Source: Ampelocalamus luodianensis (taxonomy: Eukaryota; Streptophyta; Magnoliopsida; Poales; Poaceae). Taken from it: 64,000 bases of DNA. Shown in pieces: positions 1 to 12,604 of the stretch. The notes under the pieces were generated by a model that was given only the letters and a program-made list of their open reading frames with translations, had not been told where the DNA came from and made no database searches. The first letter of the stretch is position 1. Each line of letters opens with the position of its first letter. Both the position numbers and the translations under genes were made by a program. The stretch covers positions 5,187,501-5,251,500 of the forward strand of contig CM070617.1 in assembly GCA_036346255.1 (NCBI GenBank), given 5' to 3'.

Positions 1-228
1 AACATATTACTTGAATTATATATGTCGTTATATGTACAGTGAAATAGTGAACCCCGGTCATTTCCATCCTAGTTCCGCCCCTGTTAAAATCACACGTTAT
101 ATTCTGTACACCCAACCAAAGCAACCATTGCCACCAGATAAGGAATGTGTGCCAGACCACTATATTAACTAATTAACTATTAAAAAATTTATGAGTACAG
201 ACACAATGAAGGCAATAGCAATGTGTAC

Positions 229-1179
229 CTGGTAGAAACCAACAGAATTGAAACCTAGACTCAAGTTGAGAAGCCCAATTGAGATGCCATTGAGCACTCC
301 AAATCCCATAACGGTCCTTGCATCGAAAGGTTTGTGCTCAAAGAGCTTCATACATAATGCCACATGAAGAGAACAAAATGTAACCAGGAGATGCCAGCTT
401 GTCAAAGTAGTGGCTGCATAACAAAGAACAGAGTTTAGTAAAATTCGAGGGAAACCTACCAACTTCTATTTTACTAATATGTTTAGACGAACTAGTACTT
501 TGCCGGACTGCAGTCTTACAAGATAACGAACAGTGACACAAGGGATATGCCGATTAACAGGATTAAATTCCACCACTAAATTAAACAAAAAAGTGTATCG
601 ACGTGTAATCAACCACAGAAGATATGTTTTCCTTCTCAACAGACCGTTCGGTATCATTTAAGCTCACACTAGCTCCTTTTCCTCAACATATTCATTCCAA
701 CAAGTCACGCTAGCTGTATCATTTAAGCTCACGGTTCATCCATTTTTTCAATCATGATGTTTCAACTCACAACACGACATACTCGAGGAACTCGACCGAC
801 AGTGGTTCCCCTCAACACAGAGCCTAATTTGCACTCCTCACTAAAAAATTCTCACAAAACCAATCTCCCCATATCACTTCAACACTAAACATACACCTCC
901 TAGACCAAGATTTTCACTGCCCCCTGAACACACCTGCACCAAATCAACCTCGCATATCCACAAACAATATACGAGTGAAACATGGAGCACAAACATCCAA
1001 TAAAGCAAACGCTAGCAAGGAGTAAAGTATCTCGAGACAAGATTGGATCTCATACCAAAGGTGAAGCCGAGGGAGCTCATGAGGGCCTTGTTGCAGATGA
1101 CAATGGAGACCGAGGACACCACCGAGAGGCTCAGAGCCCCCACCGTCCCCAGCTGGAACTTCTCCCCTGCCACCCCCAT
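229..1179 (-). CDS. UXT: UDP-xylose-type nucleotide-sugar transporter, first two coding exons (gene continues past the left edge)
   Basis: Coding exon 1 is 1179-1056 and exon 2 is 413-229, joined by a GT-AG intron (donor at 1055, acceptor ending at 414). The join completes an Ala codon and gives 103 residues. The exon 2 donor is at 228, so the rest of the gene lies left of the window. The protein starts MGVAGEKFQLGTVGALSLSV and continues with VICNKAL, ATTLTSWHL, the FEHKPFD loop and NGISIGLLNLSLGFNSVGFYQ. These blocks are characteristic of the plant UXT branch of the NST/TPT family: Golgi or ER multi-pass antiporters that import UDP-xylose in exchange for UMP. The full family length is about 350 residues, so roughly 30% is here. 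I chose the Met at 1179 because it matches the usual UXT N terminus; an in-frame stretch upstream looks like 5' UTR. Assignment to UXT rather than the related URGT branch is from remembered sequence similarity and is fairly secure. Confidence 0.88.
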
Positions 1180-1576
1180 CTCTACCGCGCTCCAAAAGAA
1201 GCAAGAAGCAAACCGAGCGGAGGAAGAACCAAAACTTCCCGACCAAAACCACCGAACCACGCCACCGACAGAACCTGCGCATCAGAAAGATCACATTTTG
1301 ATCCGGCAATTGCAGCAAGAACACCAAGAAGCGGCCAACAAACGGGCTTTCCCGGTCAAAACTACCAACCTCTTTGTTCCCGAGCACAAAGTTCGAATAC
1401 CCGAACCTGGATCTGGAAGAAGGGTGCGTGAATCTTAGTAGGGAATTGGCAACGGTGGGGAGATCTGAGGAGCAAGCGGGAGTAGGAGGGATCGGGTAGG
1501 CTCGCTCGCGGCTGCTTGTGCAGTGCTGCGTTCTTCGTCTCCTCCCCTCCTGCTAATCGGAGACGGAGACAGGGGC

Positions 1577-1588
1577 TTTTATATAAAA
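1577..1588 (-). promoter_or_regulatory. TATA box candidate for the UXT gene
   Basis: TTTTATATAAAA lies about 400 bases upstream of the UXT start codon, followed on the minus strand by a GC-rich and then CT/GA-rich leader, as expected for a plant core promoter. The palindromic motif gives no direction by itself; direction is inferred from the adjacent gene. Confidence 0.5.
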
Positions 1589-1599
1589 GATATCTTTGT

Positions 1600-2535
1600 T
1601 TGGTCGTTTTGGGTTGGTGGAGGCGAAGGGCTCATGTGTAGTTATTAATTTGTCATGGGGGTGATTAGGGATACTTTGGGGATACACTCGATTACAAGTA
1701 GTTATTATTCGTGTCCACGTGTTTAATCTGATCTGTGATCCTTGCGTTTGTTAATTTGTTTGGTGAGATTCTTGATCATTATTGTTTCGTGGACTCAGCT
1801 GATAACTACTGTTTTAACATTTGGTGTGATTTAATTTTGTTTTGGAGCATAAGAGCTTGAACTTTTCAACTATAGTTTTGAGTAATCCAAGTATTTTTTA
1901 AAAAAATAAAATAAAATGCTTTGTAAAACTAGCTATTAATATTTAGTACTTGCACATAACAGTCCATGGTTTTCTATTATCGATTGTATTTAGCGAGCTG
2001 ATCTGTACTCACTAGCTGTTTTGGTGGTTAATTGCCATGTTGGTGTGTTTTCCTCGAGCCCCTACATCCTATACAAATAGCAGTCAGCCCCCACAATTTG
2101 TCGTTTTAATGGTTGGCATTTGGGGTTTGGCAGTCGTGTATCGAAAGTCATAACCAATAGGAAAGCAAATGCTCGTGACTACACATCTCTATACAACAAA
2201 ATCAGTTTGACTATGGTTAAAATAAAGTTACTGGTCTGCTCTCTCTGATGAGGCAACAAGCTAATGACTATGCAAAAAAACAGCAATGTCACACTCTCTT
2301 TTCAATCCCCTTCGTCGCTTTTGTGAAACCTTGCGTTTTTGTAGGTGCGTGGATTTATGGAGCAAGCAGAAGGGTGTACTTCTGATCTATTTTCCTTTTC
2401 CGATGGCACAGTGACTGACTGACTAGAGTCAAATATAGTATAGGAGGAATTCAATGGCCAAAACTCTGACAGCTAATTGCACCGGAATCTTTCATGTTTC
2501 AAGGATCTTCAAGCAGTGATCCGCACTAGAGTCAA
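1600..2535. other. Intergenic sequence, no gene recognised
   Basis: AT-rich DNA upstream of the UXT promoter. I see no ORF with recognisable protein similarity, no RNA gene and no clear element borders. Confidence 0.5.
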
Positions 2536-2549
2536 TGTGGTCACACAGA

Positions 2550-3018
2550 TGGAGGGTTTTTTTTCTTAAATAGCCACGAAATAGCAAACGTAGTTTTCTC
2601 ATGATATCTAAACCAAAAATAGCACCGTAGACTTTTTCGACAGATAACACGTGTCTCACCCGCGTGCGAAACAGTGCCACCGAGCACTGTCATACATTGT
2701 TGAATGACTATTCACACTATTTTTTTCCTCGGGCGTGGTATTCACTGTGCTTGCACTATTGAACAGTGTTCCCATGTTTTTCATACTTGATTGTGCTCGG
2801 GCACGCTGTTCACTGTTCATGCACTATTAAACACCGTTCATGTTATTTTTGCTCGCTTGTATGCTAGGGTATGGTATGCACTGTTTATGCGGGTTTTTTC
2901 TCATCCGCACGGTGGGGACGCAGCAAGGAGCACGTCCGCGATGCTATTTTTGTCACTTCATTCGTGAAGGGTTATTTTTGTTATTCCCCGCGAAACAGTA
3001 TTATTTAAACCAAAAACT
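2550..3018. mobile_element. Candidate small non-autonomous MULE remnant
   Basis: The left side contains a run of T followed by CTTAAATAGCCACGAAATAGC. The right side, read in reverse, has a similar poly-T, TTAAATAAT, GCGGGGAATAAC layout. This resembles the AAATAGCC-type ends of grass MULEs and also the ends of the clearer element at 4486-7417. The interior repeats ACTGTTCATGCACTATT-like words. The ends are too diverged to set borders and no 9-bp duplication is evident. Confidence 0.25.
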
Positions 3019-4485
3019 CATAGAGAGCTATCAATTATTGAAATTGCGAAACGATGAATCGATGATAGGCATTTCTACCTGGCGGAATTTTTCACAACAG
3101 ATTTTGATCCCCTCCTCTACTGAAGTGAAATCATGTGTAATGTCGTATCTTGATAATGTACTTGAGTATAATGATTCTTCTGCTCCACAAGTAGAACACC
3201 GTGAAATTCACGCATTCCAAATATGCCCTGAATATGGTTCTCCCATTGGTACATTCGGATCTAGCAACATATTACTGGCGCCTTGGCCTCGCATAATCAA
3301 TAATGCAATACTAATAAAACACGCATCATATCAAAGTGACTGGATTTGACACGGTGGAAAACAACAAACACGAAAGAAAAAGATTCACAAAAAAAGGACA
3401 CAAGGACAGGACGCCACAACTGATAAGCATTTTTTTTTCTTGATTTCTCCTGCAGCCTTGCATGCAAAACACGATATTTCTTCTTCCTTGGTTAGGCCGA
3501 GTGGATAAGGATTAAGGAGAAGGAGAGAGAGAGAGAGGCGCTAGCGTTAGAGGGTTAGGTGGCACGCCATTCTCTGCAAAAGAAACCAGATTTCTTTGGG
3601 ATTAATTAATTGAACAGCCTGACGCCAAAGCTGCTCGTTGGGTTTGGATGGCCTCCACCTCCTCTGCTCGGCTACAGGGAATAGGAATGGGTCGCATTCG
3701 TTCAGAGCCGAACCAGCACACGTCCCACCGACGCTCCCCTCTCCAAAGTCCAAAAGCCTATTCAGAGACCTCAGTTTGGAGGCTGACACCGACGCCATTG
3801 GGCATTAGCTATGCCCTCCTTTTCCCTTTTTTTGGGGGGCCATGAAGCTATGCACTCACATCCGCTGTAATCGTGTCACAGTTCACAGATACAGGGATAT
3901 ATAGTTGGATCAAGAATTTAGAGCATGTTTGCAGCGCATGGATTTAACAAGAAACAGTTCGATTTCAATAGGAATCGAAAAAAAAAACTCTAGCGTTCTA
4001 AACAGAGCCTTATCCGTTCAGAATTGTGTTATTGACCGTGGTAAAAAAGAGAAGAGTGGAAACAGTTGTGTTTTAGCGGACAGTTGTTCTGAACCGTCGG
4101 CTGTACTTGTCACCAACAAAGCCAATCCTAGCCAGAATCAACGTGTGTGTAGTATTCAGCATTTCAGCTCATGAAGTGCTGATTGGTATGGACGTCGATG
4201 GTCATATGAACATGGGCGGGATGATAGTCGTAGTAGTGTGGTGCACGTGCTTTCTTTTATTTCGCCCAGTGTTTACACTGGCAGTACCGTTGAGATGCAT
4301 GGAACGATGTAAAGAACCTTCGTAACAGGATTAGGTGGTACTAGATTAGGATCAAATTTTGACATGTAAGGTTGTTGCTTAGAGCTAATAATGGAGAAAC
4401 GGGGTTCAACAGCACCGGTCCCATCCTCCACTCTTTGCAACAAACAAGAAGGGATGCCTAGGGAGGGACCAAACATCAATGCAGC
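3019..4485. other. Intergenic stretch without recognisable gene
   Basis: An open frame on the plus strand (2840-3349) and shorter ones nearby show no motif I recognise, and they begin inside the candidate MULE remnant. A GA-rich microsatellite lies at about 3524-3538. Nothing else is supportable. Confidence 0.45.
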
Positions 4486-7417
4486 TTTTCTAAATAAACC
4501 ATTTTTAATTATTTTAGAAAAACACCCTACGTTTTTTTAAGAAATAACTCTCAATCGCTAGTCCACCAATCGAATAGTTCCAATCGCGCGGTGGGTCAAC
4601 GATTAGGTGATGGGGGAGGCCCAGCAGTGCGAACGAGGCCTGTGACGGGCGCAGTGGCTAGGCCAGAACGCGATTGAGACCAATCGCAGACAAAACCGGT
4701 AACTGAGCACGGTTTTAAAAAATAATTTAAATAAACTTAGCTTTAATTTTACAAATTTAAGTAGTTGGAAGAGTTGTTTGTGAATAATTGTTCGTGTAAA
4801 AAAACTGGAGTTTGCTTATGCCAAAATTACTATCACTTAGCATAAAGAGGATACAACAAACACAAGTCGAGTTTATAATATATCGAATCAAGTAGCAACA
4901 TGTTTAAAGTAAAGGTAGCTCTCAACAAACAAGGTACAACCATGAAATGGATAACACAAATTGACCACGACGATAGGAACAAAATACTCCTAATATGGGC
5001 ACAAACTGTATCAGATAGCAACTCCAGCTTCGTGATCTGCAACATGTCGCCCTCCACGACCTTCTCGATGGCCTCTTCCACAACCGTCACTAGCCATGCC
5101 GTCTTTACCTTCACCTGACCAGTTATGCTTTGTGCACTTGTTCTTCGTATGCTTGTAATTTTCACAAAGGATACATTTCTTCACAGAGCCTTCGGCTTTA
5201 GACTCGTCCATGTCGTTTCGGATACGATGAGTCTGCCAACAACCCTTGTCACCCTTCAGCAAGTTCAAATCAGGGACCCATATCCTATTTTGCACATCAT
5301 CTTCTGTGAAGTTACCAACAACAAGAAATCGACGGATCTCCCTGCTCTAAGTCTGAACCAAATTTTCCTTCATGAAGAAGCACGACACGTACCGCGCGGA
5401 GTCCATGTTGATCATGCCACATGCATCAAAGACATGAGAGTATGGCTTATGGAGTAGCATTGGCTAGTCCAATTGCAAGGAAAGCCTATTGCATTACCAT
5501 GTAACCCTTCGGTTTTTTTGAAACATTATCCTTTACAGCGAAGTTGCATTACCATGTACCGCTCTGGTTTTTTTTTTCTGAAACCTTATCCTTTAGAGTG
5601 ATGTATGTTCCGGGGTTTCTGTCCCTTAGCACCTCAAGTAGTCGAGAGAGATTGTCGTAGACTGACTCAAACACGCCGAACCTTCTCTCTATTTCCTTTT
5701 GTTTCACCTTCCACGCCTTCATATAGCTGATCTTGTACTTATACATCTGCTCAATGGCCAGCATGATGTGTTTCGCTTCCATATCCTTCTTCTCCACAAT
5801 CTCCCCGTACATGACATTTGCAAATGAACATAAGAAGTGAGGTTGCGGTGCTTTGGCAGTGCGTTGCTCATAACACACAAGTGGTCCTCTATCTTCGACA
5901 CGATCCAATGCATTTCATACTTTGTCTTGTAGGCATGAACACGTCAAGGACACCCATCTTTCTCACACTTCACAGTGCACTTATCTTGTTTGATTTGATA
6001 ACCTTAAACTGACTTTGCATTGATATCACCCACAATTTGACAGCATCTCGCAAAACTGACTTATATGCAAACATGGCATTAACATGCACACGTTATGCCC
6101 ATAGTCCCCACCAGAAATCATAGCCATCACTCACAACCATGGACTCTAGGTCATGTCTATTCCAAGCATCAAACACCAGCGCGTCGGGGACATCATTATC
6201 ATCCAAACAGTTGTCATCCTCCTCGTCCTCTTCCAATGCTTGTTCTTTGGTCCTAGGCTCTTGGCCCTCCGGTTTTTCTACTCCAAGTCAGACACTATTA
6301 ATTCAATATCCTCCGCTTCGTTTGTCATCCACTAGGATCGATATGCATGTCTACTGCCACAACTGCATCTGTACTACAATCCTATGTCCAACCATCATCG
6401 ACTTCCACCTGCACACCCGCACTACTCTTCCCCACTTCAGGGGCACTACCAAGTGTACTCGGATACGCCTGCACCAACAACACCCATTCATAGTCACAAC
6501 ACATGCACACTTCCAACCAGGTCTGTCATGACTTCGTTCACTCCATGGGCCTCAACTCCCAACGGATCACTTCCCGCGAATGACTCCACAAGCATCTCAC
6601 AGTGGAACCATACAGTGTTGGGTCCAGCGAGAAGCTACATGTCAATCAATGCAACACCTCTCAGACTTTAAGATTATCCAAGTTCGGGTGAAACATCGTG
6701 GCACGCGGAAAACTACTCAAATCAAGCCCACATGGCCCCTTACGAACTTCTCCGTACCCGTAAAACACTATGAAAAATAAGTGCCCTGACATACCTGCTA
6801 CACAACTCAAGATATTTAGTCCGAATGTTAATTAAGCATGCTACGTAGAGTCTAACAAAAACCAAATCTACCACTAACCATGTTTATTGTTGATAACCTA
6901 ACATGTTTTTTATCGAAGTGATCAACAAATTACATGAGCAGGACAAACTCACCGCAAAAAGCGAGTACACGGAGGCGCGCCGAGTAGAGGGCAGGGTCTC
7001 TTCCTCCTCCCCTCTCCTCTCCCTTCTCCCCCTCTCCCTCCCCTCTCTTCTCTACCAATGCCCACTAGCGCTCACCTTCCTTCTCTTTCTATCGTGCAAG
7101 TGGATTCAAATTGGAATCATCCGATTATATCGGCCCCCAATCACGACAACGTGGTGCGACTGGTGTCAGGAGGCTACCAGTCGCATGTGGGTGGCGTGGC
7201 TGGGAGACGTGGCTCAATGTCGTCTGCTCGTCGCGCGACAGGCCTCAGTCACACGACGAGCCCGCGCTTGTGGATCGATTGGGCTCAAATCGCCAGCCTA
7301 CCGCACGATTGGGCCTAGTCCCTTGATGGGGTCAACGACTGAGGGTTATTTATGTAAAAACAAACACAAAAGCGTGGGTTATTTTTGTAAAACGATTAAA
7401 AATGGTTTATTTAGAAA
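4486..7417 (-). mobile_element. Long-TIR MULE (Mutator-like element), internally deleted
   Basis: The left end begins TTTTCTAAATAAACCATTTT at about 4486. The same sequence appears inverted at the right end, finishing near 7417 (AATGGTTTATTTAGAAA). Similarity between the two inverted ends continues for roughly 100 bases, through ACAAAAA/CCCTACG and AATCGxxxGxCCA-like words, with substitutions and small gaps. Long TIRs with a transposase remnant on the minus strand identify a Mutator-like element. I could not find a convincing 9-bp target duplication, so the outer borders may be off by several bases. The interior carries N- and C-terminal transposase pieces without the catalytic core (separate entry). 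Confidence 0.75.
4950..6700 (-). pseudogene. MULE transposase remnant: N-terminal and C-terminal parts, catalytic core missing
   Basis: Read on the minus strand, about 6600-6100 would encode an acidic Asp/Glu-rich stretch. The segment 5908-5549 then contains AKHIMLAIEQMYKYKISYMK followed by AWKVKQKEIERRFG and SYDNL-like residues. That is the block between the zinc-binding N terminus and the DDE domain in plant MuDR-type transposases. The next recognisable part (5460-5011) is already the C-terminal region: a FDACGM... stretch like a decayed SWIM finger, then RIRNDMDE and a Cys-rich KKCILCENYKHTKNKC motif resembling the terminal zinc knuckle. The roughly 200-residue DDE core that should lie between is absent. 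Several frame breaks confirm a pseudogene. Family assignment follows established MULE architecture. Confidence 0.7.
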
Positions 7418-9351
7418 GAGAAAAAAATCCCAAGTGTACATGTGGAAATGGAAATAGGTTTGGTGGAGCTATATGATTTGCCAGCCTTTTAAAAACTAAA
7501 GCTTTGCTTTTGTACAAATACAAACTTATGAGATTTCTAAACAAGGTGTTGCCCTAGCAACAGTTAATGTACCGGTCCCAAGTGTTAATTACATCAGCAG
7601 ATCATAATTTATATATACCAGAACCAGAATTGACTATACCTAACCAGAGCCCATGAGACCATGGCAGGAATTTTGCGCCTAAAATCCTCACAATGTATGT
7701 CATTCTCATGAAAAAAAAGAGGAGAGAGGTGTGTCATTCTCATGAAAAGAAAAAGGAGATAGAGAAAGAGGCAGGAGTGGGGGAAAAGAAGGACGAACGA
7801 AACAGCCAGCTAGAAGAAACCAACAGGGTACATGTGGATCAGTTGACTGTGGCCAACTGCGAATCAACCAAGTCAGAGAGAGTTGTTGTTTCGGTGGCTT
7901 CGCACATGGATCCAACGTTGGAGTCCTCTGCTATTTTTATTCGCGCCCGGCTGCCGACGTTTCCCTTGGCCTTGATAGATCTACCATCCACGCGAGTCGA
8001 CCATGCATGCATGGGTGGTTTCCGTTGAGATGTCATTACAAGGAATCAATCAGCTTCAGTTGCGATATCACCATCGAGTATCAACGGCATATCATGTCAA
8101 AAACAAAGTGGCAGTGACATGTTGGCATCCTCCTCCTACTTTCTATAGTCCAGCTCGACAGAGTCGAAAATCATTCATGAATCATGACCCGTGCTTTTCA
8201 GTAGGAAGTTATATATCGGTACCGTATTGTATGCACAGTACATATCGGGTTTTTTAATCTGTATTTACTGTCTGGTTTATAGTACTTATCAGTTAGTTTT
8301 GTTTACTCCCTAGTTTAACCATACTTGCACATTACTTCTCTTCATGGAAATGAATGGGGTCTTCATGATCCTGCTTTCTTGCGTTTGATTGATTTTACTT
8401 TTTTTGGGCGAGGGTCTTGCATTTGATTGATGACCCTACAGCACGTAAACTTTCAAGCAAGCATCACGGCTCTTTCATGTCAAGGGAGGAATGTCGTCTG
8501 GGCACATCAAATGGACAGTGAAAAGGAACAATTGATCATCAGGACTCCAGGAGACTATCTATGGACCTACCCTAAACCAACAGAAGAAGACTTTTTAACC
8601 GTTCCATTGCTTCGAGATTCGTGCCGATACCTTAGCCCTCGTTCCTTCGATGCTAGGATACATGGTACCTGTAGCAAGCAGAGCAAAATTTCCTTAAATA
8701 TCAATCAGAAGACAAAGTTTTTTCCCTATGTTGAGGTAAGCAGCGGTAGAAACTAATCAGCACCAGGGCGGAGAGGAGGGCCTGGCACTGCTGGCAGTCC
8801 CCATCAACCGAGCAAATATGCAGGACCTTGTATGTCCTGGTTACTTTATGGTGTAGTTCGCCAGTCATTTAAGTCTTATGCATATACAATAAGCTCTTCG
8901 CAATGAGATTTCTTATCACAACTTGAAAACGTCCAAGCCCGTACACTTATAACAGCTTAATGTTTTTAGTTTTTCATCTAAAAATAAATTTTATGTTAAT
9001 TTCGAGCTAGAATTACCCATTAAAGAGGAGCACAAATTCAGGCTACAAGCGAAAAAAGGAAAATACATGGGAATATTTTAAAAAAGAGTGGGGCCTTGAA
9101 AAAGTTATGTCTACTTGCATTCCTCGCTAGTCTTGAATTGGGCAATTATATGACCAAAATTGTCTTGCCATCTGCCATGTTATGATAAATCAACAAAGTT
9201 CAGTTGTGACCAAAGGGGTAATGAAACAAAACTCGAGATACTTGCATTGAGAAGAGAATTGTGGCAAACTTGAGTTCTTATAGAATATGGTTTGCTATTT
9301 CTCTTACTAGTTTGTAGAGCTGAATTTTAGTGTGTGTAGGACGTCTGTTTC
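7418..9351. other. Intergenic region with two unrecognised open frames
   Basis: Open frames at 7693-8028 (+) and 8427-8756 (+) translate to 111 and 109 residues. The second has a non-repetitive composition (RTPGDYLWTYPKPTEEDFLT) but no motif I can name. Neither has a clear promoter or splice context. They could be exon relics of a decayed gene. I do not call them genes. Confidence 0.35.
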
Positions 9352-9706
9352 GTACTCTTAGGAGTATGTACTCTCACTTCTAATATACCACTTAAACGCA
9401 CATATTATACTTTTCTATCATTTTTAGTATACTTAAATACCAATTATAAGATACTCCAATGCGACTTGATCGAAAAAATTTCACTGGAGCCCTTTGGGTT
9501 TTTTTTGCTATGTACCCTTTTTCATATATAAAAGAAGTATATACATAAATTTTGCTACAAAAAGTGGACTTTTATGAATTTTTTCATGGAACTCACTTTA
9601 GGCTATCTTATAATCATTATTGAAGTATGCTCAAATAGATAAAGATGTATCATAATAGGATTTAAGTGATATATAAGAAGTGGAAGTACGTACTCCCAGG
9701 AGTATC
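9352..9706. mobile_element. MITE with about 45-bp terminal inverted repeats
   Basis: The left end reads GTACTCTTAGGAGTATGTAC and continues TCTCACTTCTAATATACCAC. The right end in reverse reads ATACTCCTGGGAGTACGTAC and TTCCACTTCTTATATATCAC. The inverted match runs about 45 bases with a few substitutions around a 260-base AT-rich core with no ORF. No target duplication was found, so the superfamily is open. Confidence 0.7.
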
Positions 9707-11079
9707 ATGCCATTTCCTATATATATAACTAGCAGGGTGCCCCGCGCATTTACACGATTAGATTTGTTTTAAAGTTTGTAGTGACAAATGATATAACCTA
9801 GATGCTTCAGAATATATTTACGTATTTTGTAGCTATTTAGATTTTTAAGATATCATAAATATTAGAATATAACAATAGAATATTGAAGGAAAATGCAACT
9901 TGAGTAACATAATTGAAGTATGAGCTTTGATGAAAGAAAATCATGAGTATAATAAGTTAACCACTCTCCATTATCTATGCATCATGTAACTGCATGCCCT
10001 TAACTCTTTTATAAAATGTTTGCATGCACATGTACCTCTGATACTCTCAAGCAATACATTGATTATGTGTGCAATAAAATTATCTTATTAGTTTACATGA
10101 TATTAGAGTACCTTGCCCGTGTATACACCAATGCACCATGAGTGACCTACCTTGAACTTATCTTCGCTTACGTCAGTTGCCCCACCAAACCGTGTGTCTT
10201 CTATCTCTTCTCTTTGTCATAATTTTTCTACTTCAACCTCCAAGAGTAAGTCCAATTCTTGATCGATATCTCTCAGCTACTACCTCTTCTATTGCAATAC
10301 TCTACTACATAGTTATCTTCTACTTCTCTTCACTTATCGCTTAATGATGACTGTTGTGACATGTACACGCATATGCGTGCAAAAATCGTCAATCCCTGCT
10401 GGGATACCTATCGCGCTCTCTCCAGTGGCCCCAAGTCTATTCCTTACCGTTGTGCTATCTCTACTCCGAGCTCTTTGTTTATTTGTTTTTGTACGCCCAT
10501 ACTTCTATTCGTAGGATGCATGCATGTATATACACATGCACGCATGTATCTTCTTCTCCTGTGTCGGTCGCTCATCTTCTTCGACGTTGTCCAACTCAAC
10601 GGTGTGGCTTCCTCACTAACTACGATGACCTCCCATCGCCGGTGACGCCATGTCACTCACCAACGATGGCATGCTCCTAGCTACCCGGTGATCACATATC
10701 GTCGATAGTTCGTCTTTAATCCAAAGCTCCACCTCCTCTCTACTATGTCTTTCCCATTATCGAGTTTTTATTTGCTATTGACTTCTTAAACAACGCCGAT
10801 ACTCACCATTCGTCGTCACAATACTTAGCTCCTTTGACTCCATTTTTTCTCTTCAACGGCTCCAGCGAGTAGCACGATATTGTCCCTGTCGAACAGCTAA
10901 GGTGAGCAGCATAGAATTGTTCTCATTTTCATCGCCGCTGCCTCACTATTCAGTTCCTTGTGGATCAATGTTTTCTTGTAGAACAGATCGACGTTATTGC
11001 ACTCTTTCGTGGTCTCCTCCGACACCATTCACGATATGCTCATTATAACTTATATTTAATTTATTCGAAATTTTAGTTG

Positions 11080-11800
11080 TTAAGATATTATACTTTAGAA
11101 TTCGTATGGAAATCAAATTACAAATTTCCTTTTATTTGTTGCCCCTAATTTTAATTATTTTTTGCTGTAATTAGTAAATTTATCCTATTTTAAATTTTTA
11201 TTTAATTTTTATGCCGAATTACAATTATTTATAGATTTTACTTCGAAAATCGTATCGAAATCAAGATGCTAATTTTATTTTATTTTTATTCCAAATTCAA
11301 TTTTTTTTGTTGAAATTCGTATACTAATCCAATTGATATTTTTTGTTTAATTTTTATTATAGGTTATATTTATTTATGATTTTACTTAGGAATTCGTATG
11401 GAAATCAATTTGATGATGTTTTTTTGTTTCTAGATTTTATTTATTTAAGTATTTTACTTTGGAATTTATATGAAAATCAAATTGCAAATTTTATTTTATT
11501 TTTGGCCCGGTTTTTTAATTAATTTTTGTTGGAATTCGTATGCTGATTCAATTACTATTTTTTAATATGTATGTGTGTGTGTGTATATATATATATATAG
11601 TTATAGTTATTGGTGATTTTACTCTGGAATTCGTATCAAAATTAATTTGCTAATTTTATTTTATTTTTATTGCAAATTCCAGTTATTTTTTCATTGGAAT
11701 TCGTATACTAATCCAATTATTATTTTAAATTATGTTTATATAGTGATTTTACTTAGAAATTCGTATCAAAATTGAATTGCTAATTTTTTTTATTTAAATT
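11080..11800. repeat. Degenerate AT-rich tandem repeat inside the Helitron
   Basis: The words TTTTACTTxGGAATTCGTATG and GAAATCAAATTGCAAATTTT-like sequence recur at about 11084, 11233, 11379, 11448, 11613 and 11743. That gives irregular units of roughly 130-165 bases plus one shorter unit. A (TG)n(TA)n microsatellite lies inside at about 11572-11600. No ORF. Confidence 0.65.
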
Positions 11801-12024
11801 TCACTTATTTTTGCATTGTACTTGAGATGGATTCTTATTTTTATATTGTATTTGACATGGACTTTTTCGTTTAATCTAGATCGTTATAATCTGGACTCAC
11901 CACAATCAATAATTTTTTAAAAAATAATATTATTTTAAAAGATAATTACAAAAATAAATAGTCATTCCAAAAAATTACAAAAATATGTCAGTATGCTTGA
12001 TTCAATCGGCGATAGTAACTATCG

Positions 12025-12195
12025 TCGCTTTAATCGGTGACGGGACCTGCTACCATCCTATCGCCAGTCGAGCTTTCTGTCGCTAGTTGAACTGGCGATA
12101 GGTTCCTGTCGCCAGTTGAACCGGCGATAGGTTCATGTCGCCATTTCAACTGGCGATAGGTTTCTGTCGCCGTTTCAGCTGGCGACAGGAAGCTC
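12025..12195. repeat. Left subterminal array of GGCGA(T/C)AGG palindromic words
   Basis: Alternating CTGTCGCCAGTTGAACCGGC and GGCGATAGGTTCCTGTCGCC words recur about every 30 bases in both orientations, making a series of short inverted repeats. The matching array lies at the other end of the same element (20610-20760). Subterminal arrays of this kind are typical transposase-binding regions; the binding role is inferred. Confidence 0.6.
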
Positions 12196-12604
12196 AAACT
12201 CTAAACAGGTTGTTTTGTTTGTGATTTTTGTAGAATTTCAACGGTACGAAATGTGTTAAACTGACAATAGGATTTTGTGATCATCGTATGTTGTTCTAGT
12301 GTGGTGATTTTTTAAAGATTTTTTTGAGAACGATTGAGGTATCAATGATTTGTAAGTACAAAGCTAAGTCATATTACAATGTGTCCGGGAATTCATACAC
12401 GATGTTTGGCCGATGAGATGGCCAATAGTGATTTTGACGGCGTGTAGGACTGTAATGTACAAATGAGCTAGAAGAAATAGCGGTAACACAACTCCCTTGG
12501 AGAACTTTGGGGAAATGACGCAACGATAACAACATAACATTTGATCGGACATGGGGGTTACATGGCACGCATGCTAACGAACCGAGGACAGTACACACAT
12601 GCCT

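Noticed and set aside
982..1438. Plus-strand open frames of 131-149 residues
   Set aside because: They are opposite strand to UXT exon 1 and its leader, with no independent support.
2840..3349. 169-residue plus-strand open frame
   Set aside because: It starts inside a candidate MITE/MULE end, has no motif I recognise and shows no promoter or splice context.
3489..3515. tRNA-like GGCCGAGTGGATAAGG (A-box-like)
   Set aside because: No B box, anticodon arm or acceptor stem follows; the sequence runs into a GA microsatellite.
12285..12310. CACTAGAAC in reverse, suggesting a CACTA transposon terminus
   Set aside because: No inverted partner with CACTA was found, and the flanking arrays fit the outer TIR element better.
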